Assembly (NCBI GenBank): GCA_017412445.1
Contig: JAFPYA010000360.1
Coordinates: 1-11,426 of the forward strand
Length of the DNA: 11,426 nt
Direction of reading: 5' to 3'
Source of the DNA: Clostridia bacterium
GTDB lineage: Bacteria; Bacillota; Clostridia; Christensenellales; Aristaeellaceae
Below the pieces are notes generated by a model. That model was not told where the DNA came from. It searched no databases and saw only the letters and a list, made by a program, of their open reading frames with translations. Position numbers and translations under genes: made by a program. Numbering within the stretch: the first letter of the stretch is position 1; each line of letters begins with the position of its first letter. Of the stretch, positions 8,074 to 11,426 are shown piece after piece.

Positions 8074-9621
8074 TCAACGCCTTCTGAAGATCCAAAAGCC
8101 CTTTTTCTTCGACCCGATATCTTCTTCTTCCGGGATTTCGGGCAGCGGCTTTTCGACGCCCTCCACGATTCCCCACTGATTAAGCAGATACAGTAAAGGC
8201 TCTATCACTCTGAAGTGTCCGGCCTTCTTTTTGGGGTCGTACACAAGCTTCTGCCTTCCCCCGCTGGTGGTGAGGCAGTAGGTCGACACGGGCAGCAGCT
8301 TCACCTTTACGCCCGGCAGGTCGTTTTCAATTTCCCTTTTTACGTTGGGCTGCCCGCGATCCATGAGCATGTTTATCATTTCGTTTTCAACGCGGTCTAT
8401 AAGCCCCGTATCCACCTTGTCCCTGTGCGCGTTCATCATGGTGGACACCATTTCCATGCCGTCGTTTACCACATCGTTCGTGCGCCCGTGGATGTAGTAC
8501 TCGCTGTCGAATATGCCGTCGCACTTTGTGATGACCGTGACGCAGTGCTCCTTGTTTTCATAAAGATTATAGTCCTTTATGGGTCTGAGCGCCTGTCCGT
8601 AGGGCGCTTCGCACTTTAATTCGCTTTCGCGGATGTGCACCTCGTTTGAGAAAAACTGAGAGCAGTCTATCATCATAAGAAGCGTCTTTGCGTCCCTGAG
8701 GCTCGGGAGGTTCGCGGCGTACATTCTTTGCGCCACGCCTTCGCTGGCGTACTCGCCCGCGCAGTCCTCAAAGCGTATATAATACGTTTCTTTTGAGTTC
8801 TTCGGATTCACGCTTATCATGAAGGGGAACAGCTTTTTCATCTTGGTAGCGGCGAGCTGCCCGCTCTCGTACTGCCTCAAATACATATCGAGGAACCAGC
8901 GGCTGCATTCCGTTATCCTCACGTCGCCCAGCCTCAAAAAGCTGTCGAACTGATCCATCAGCTCGCGCAGCGCCACGATGATGTACTGCGTTTTGCCTGC
9001 GGAGGTGCAGCCTATGAGCGCCACGTGGTGCTTGTTTTTCTCATCGGTGAGGAAATAATCGTCCGGTATGTCGCAGTGGCATCTGGGGCATACCCTCTGG
9101 GGAATGATGGCGTTTTCCTCGCGCGAGGGCACCCTCAGCATGCCGGGTATTTTTTTCTCCTTGTCGTTGCCCTCGTAGCTTATTACGTAGCCGTAGCCCG
9201 TATCGTTTTCGCCTATTTCGTTTTCGGGCTTTATGCCGTAAAAATACGCGGTTCGCTTGAAGTTGAAGCTCTCGCCGTCGCCGTATTTTTTCAAAAACTC
9301 GGACGCGACGTAATCGTTGACCTGCACGCCGAGCGGGAAGCCCTTATCCTGCTCCTCCTCGTCGGCTTTTGCTTCCTCTGCGGGCTTATCGTCGTCGTCG
9401 CTGCCAAACAGAGACCTGTCGCGCCTGCCGCCTCTGCCCGCAGACGCGCCGCCTGAGTGCGAGCTGCGCCTCATGCTCGCGTCCACCGCCTGAAATTCGC
9501 TGCCCGAATCCACGGAGGAGAAAAAACTCGCCTCCGCCGGATCGGCGTAGAAGAGTATCTCCGCCGGCTTGAATTTTTGGTTGCAAAACGGACAGGTCAA
9601 TTCCCTATTACTTATTTCCAT
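8074..9621 (-). CDS. Zinc-ribbon TRAFAC-like GTPase (gene B)
   Basis: This is a 515-residue probable GTP-binding switch protein of the cytosol. The G motifs are visible in order: P-loop GCTSAGKT (204-211, G1), DCAG (286-289, G3, DxxG), TKCD (365-368, G4, giving guanine specificity) and a probable G5 around PVST (444-447). No clear G2 threonine can be assigned. Cysteine pairs C10-x2-C13 and C178-x2-C181 (plus C183) look like two halves of a zinc ribbon, separated by a low-complexity Gly/Ser/Arg then Asp/Glu-rich linker (about 50-93) and a small folded region (95-175). The C-terminus is short, basic and aromatic (GFWIFRRR), which could touch membrane. A TTG 30 bases upstream would add 10 residues, but I chose the ATG at 9621 because GGGGAG lies six bases before it. 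The arrangement resembles GTPases called double-GTPase (DO-GTPase) types in bacterial conflict systems; that assignment is from memory and needs a profile search. The TGA stop precedes gene C by 25 bases. Confidence 0.93.
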   Translation of the reverse strand: MEISNRELTCPFCNQKFKPAEILFYADPAEASFFSSVDSGSEFQAVDASMRRSSHSGGASAGRGGRRDRSLFGSDDDDKPAEEAKADEEEQDKGFPLGVQVNDYVASEFLKKYGDGESFNFKRTAYFYGIKPENEIGENDTGYGYVISYEGNDKEKKIPGMLRVPSREENAIIPQRVCPRCHCDIPDDYFLTDEKNKHHVALIGCTSAGKTQYIIVALRELMDQFDSFLRLGDVRITECSRWFLDMYLRQYESGQLAATKMKKLFPFMISVNPKNSKETYYIRFEDCAGEYASEGVAQRMYAANLPSLRDAKTLLMMIDCSQFFSNEVHIRESELKCEAPYGQALRPIKDYNLYENKEHCVTVITKCDGIFDSEYYIHGRTNDVVNDGMEMVSTMMNAHRDKVDTGLIDRVENEMINMLMDRGQPNVKREIENDLPGVKVKLLPVSTYCLTTSGGRQKLVYDPKKKAGHFRVIEPLLYLLNQWGIVEGVEKPLPEIPEEEDIGSKKKGFWIFRRR

Positions 9622-9627
9622 ACAGAA

Positions 9628-9633
9628 CTCCCC
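9628..9633 (-). promoter_or_regulatory. Ribosome binding site for gene B
   Basis: GGGGAG on the minus strand lies six bases before the ATG at 9621. It decides the start of the GTPase in favour of this ATG and against the upstream TTG at 9651, which lies inside the end of gene A. Confidence 0.7.
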
Positions 9634-9637
9634 ACGT

Positions 9638-11426
9638 TTATTTTTGCACAAGCTCGGTTTTGTAGCCCCAGGTATACTTTCCTTCGGTGCACAGGCCTAC
9701 GTTTTCGCAGTCCGTATACACCGTCCACTGCACCTTTTTATGCCTTATCCTGGGGGCCGGCATCTTTATCTTATGGCCGTCGTTCAGCACAAGGTCGATA
9801 TTGAAGAACAGGCCTTCGTCCCTTTCGGCGTCCTCGGAGCCGTCCACGGTGTTCAATTGTATTTCGTATTTGTTCAACTGCACCTCGTCGGTCAGCCTGA
9901 ACTCGCGGCATTCGCTCTCAAACACGTAGCTGTGCTCCTTGCCGTTGAACTCGCAGGACGCAAGCTCCCTTTCGACGCCGCCGTTGAGCGAAACCAATTG
10001 CACCCTGTGCAGGCCGTAGCCCACGCTTTGAGAAATATCCTGCTGTGAGCCGTTGGATTCAAAATCGCCCTTGCTCAGGGTTATAATCTTGTTCGACGCC
10101 TCGTTCTGACCCTTTATTTTAAGGTGCAGCGTGCTCTGGTTTTTTTCTCTCCAGTTGAACGCGACCGAATAGCCGTTCCTGCCCGCCTTCACTACACCCA
10201 GATGCCAGCCCATATCGGCCTTTTCCTCGGGCTCCTGTCTTAATACTTCCTCCTTGACGACGCTGTCCAGAATGATTTCATCGTCTATGTCAAAGTTGAA
10301 CCTTTCAAACTTTTCGCCGTCGTCAAAGTCGACCAGCTCTATAAAGGCCGTCAGCTTGTCCGCGGTCTGGGAGAAGCTCTCTCCCGCGGTATCTATGCGG
10401 AAAATGGCGAGCTCCTCTATGTTGCTGTAGAGCCTGGACGACACGGTCTTCATCTGCACTGTGCTGCTGCTTTGCTGAAGCAGTCTGTTTATCTGCTCCA
10501 CCTGTATGTTCTCCTGCGGCGGCACGTAGTAGCGCTTGAGCACGGGATCGGCAAAGTTCTGTCCGCGCGGGGAGGCCAGGCAGCGCATCGCCTGGTTGTT
10601 TATATTGCCTTCAAGCTCAGCTATCATGTTGCCTACGCCGCCGGCGACCAGATTGCTCACCACGTCGTTGGTATAGTTGCTCAATTGCGCCTGCTCAAGG
10701 CACCTTTCAATAAGCTGCTGCCAGGCCTCCTTGCTTTCCATGAAGTTTTCGCGCAAGTCCGCTTTGGTGAATATCGCCCTGTTCCAGAGCATTTCGTCTA
10801 TTTTGGCAGCCATGTTGCCGGGCCTTGTGCGATAAGCCTGCACTGTCTCGGGCTCGCTTTCAAATTCGGCCAGCATGTCGCTGAATTTTCTCTCTATTAT
10901 GTATAATTCGCCGGTGATTTCCTTTTTGCGCTGCCTGAACTTATCCATGAGCGTTTTAAGCGCTTTTTTCTTTTCCTCGTCCCGGCATCTGATATAGGCG
11001 TTGTAGGCGTCTATCATCTGGTTGTTTCTGCCGAGGAATTTTCTCTTGATTTCGGTTGAGTTGTTTTGAGAAATGACGTCTCGCTCCAGTGCGTCTATAA
11101 AGCTTCCGAAGCCTTCCTCGTCGTTGAAAAAGTGGATGGCGTCACCCACGAAGGGATTGGACTTTATTTCCTTGAGCAGCTTTTCTTCCCACTCTTTTAC
11201 AAACTTATCGGATGAATCGTTGTTCTGGGCGGTAGTGCGGGTGTCCGTAGCGGTGCTTTCGCCCTCGATAAAGCAAAAATTGGAGCAGACCTGTTCGTTG
11301 AGATACGCGGAAATCTTCTGCCTCGCGTCGGGGTAGTCGCCCGGCAGGCAGCGTCCGCAAAGCTCCCTTATATCGGATACGTCAGAATGGTTTATCCTGC
11401 CGTCCCTTATGGCGCAGGCCGCCTGA
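9638..11426 (-). CDS. Helical/coiled-coil protein with beta-rich C-terminus, 5'-partial (gene A)
   Basis: I do not recognise this family. The frame is open from the right edge of the window to a TAA at 9638-9640, giving 595 visible residues. The first in-frame start-like codon is a GTG at 11149, but the 92 codons upstream of it are open and protein-like, so the real start lies outside the window. The visible part begins with a cysteine-containing stretch (C4, C23-x2-C26, C47-x3-C51) that might bind a metal. A charged helical segment rich in Lys, Glu and Arg follows (about residues 120-200, coiled-coil-like), then more helix to about 330. The last ~190 residues (405-595) are beta-rich, with alternating hydrophobic and aromatic residues (for example YSVAFNW), suggesting one or two Ig/FN3-like sandwiches. 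There is no signal peptide or membrane segment in the visible part. It is the first gene seen in the operon, 16 bases before the GTPase gene. An adaptor role is inference; the N-terminus may carry the defining domain. Confidence 0.85.
   Translation of the reverse strand, partial: QAACAIRDGRINHSDVSDIRELCGRCLPGDYPDARQKISAYLNEQVCSNFCFIEGESTATDTRTTAQNNDSSDKFVKEWEEKLLKEIKSNPFVGDAIHFFNDEEGFGSFIDALERDVISQNNSTEIKRKFLGRNNQMIDAYNAYIRCRDEEKKKALKTLMDKFRQRKKEITGELYIIERKFSDMLAEFESEPETVQAYRTRPGNMAAKIDEMLWNRAIFTKADLRENFMESKEAWQQLIERCLEQAQLSNYTNDVVSNLVAGGVGNMIAELEGNINNQAMRCLASPRGQNFADPVLKRYYVPPQENIQVEQINRLLQQSSSTVQMKTVSSRLYSNIEELAIFRIDTAGESFSQTADKLTAFIELVDFDDGEKFERFNFDIDDEIILDSVVKEEVLRQEPEEKADMGWHLGVVKAGRNGYSVAFNWREKNQSTLHLKIKGQNEASNKIITLSKGDFESNGSQQDISQSVGYGLHRVQLVSLNGGVERELASCEFNGKEHSYVFESECREFRLTDEVQLNKYEIQLNTVDGSEDAERDEGLFFNIDLVLNDGHKIKMPAPRIRHKKVQWTVYTDCENVGLCTEGKYTWGYKTELVQK

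Noticed and set aside
7362..8087. Plus-strand ORF of 241 codons overlapping the start of gene C
   Set aside because: It is antisense to the GAP1-like N-terminus of gene C, which has conserved-looking motifs and a strong ribosome site; nothing supports the plus-strand reading.
9622..9651. TTG at 9651 as the start of the GTPase
   Set aside because: It would overlap the end of gene A and has no good ribosome site, whereas ATG 9621 has GGGGAG six bases upstream and begins just before the zinc-ribbon cysteines.
11147..11149. GTG at 11149 as the start of gene A
   Set aside because: The frame stays open for 92 more codons to the window edge with protein-like content, including paired cysteines and a charged helix, so this Val is internal.

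Overview
The window is entirely protein-coding on the minus strand. It holds four tightly spaced genes that read from right to left, with no RNA genes, mobile elements, CRISPR arrays or intergenic stretch longer than 25 bases. The moderately high GC, purine-rich Shine-Dalgarno sites, frequent ATA (Ile) and AGG (Arg) codons, and the protein types suggest a bacterium, probably a Clostridia-like member of the Bacillota. That assignment is inference only.

Layout in transcription order: (A) 11426-9638, a gene whose start lies outside the window, with a helical/coiled-coil body and a beta-rich C-terminus. (B) 9621-8074, a soluble GTPase with a recognisable P-loop, DxxG, TKxD and probable G5 motif, preceded by paired zinc-ribbon cysteines and an acidic linker. 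(C) 8048-3507, a 1513-residue protein whose N-terminal ~300 residues resemble the N-terminal domains of GTPase-associated protein 1 (GAP1) and whose remainder is a very long helical scaffold. (D) 3490 to beyond base 1, a secreted protein with a signal peptide, an N-terminal alpha/beta domain that may be a degenerate von Willebrand A fold, and at least four tandem pairs of Ig-like plus dystroglycan-type cadherin-like (CADG) modules. Gene D has no stop codon in the window, so a scan that requires complete ORFs would miss it; I established it by translating the whole frame. The gaps are 16, 25 and 16 bases, each holding a plausible ribosome binding site, so the four genes are very probably one operon.

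Working together: a zinc-ribbon GTPase beside a giant GAP1-like protein matches the layout of the GTPase-centred, NTP-dependent conflict/signalling systems described computationally in bacteria. Genes A and D would then be additional parts: A a possible cytosolic adaptor, D a cell-surface or secreted adhesin-like component. The combination of a GAP1-like/GTPase core with a secreted CADG-repeat protein is the most unusual thing here. Whether it acts in defence, surface signalling or cell-cell interaction cannot be decided from the sequence.
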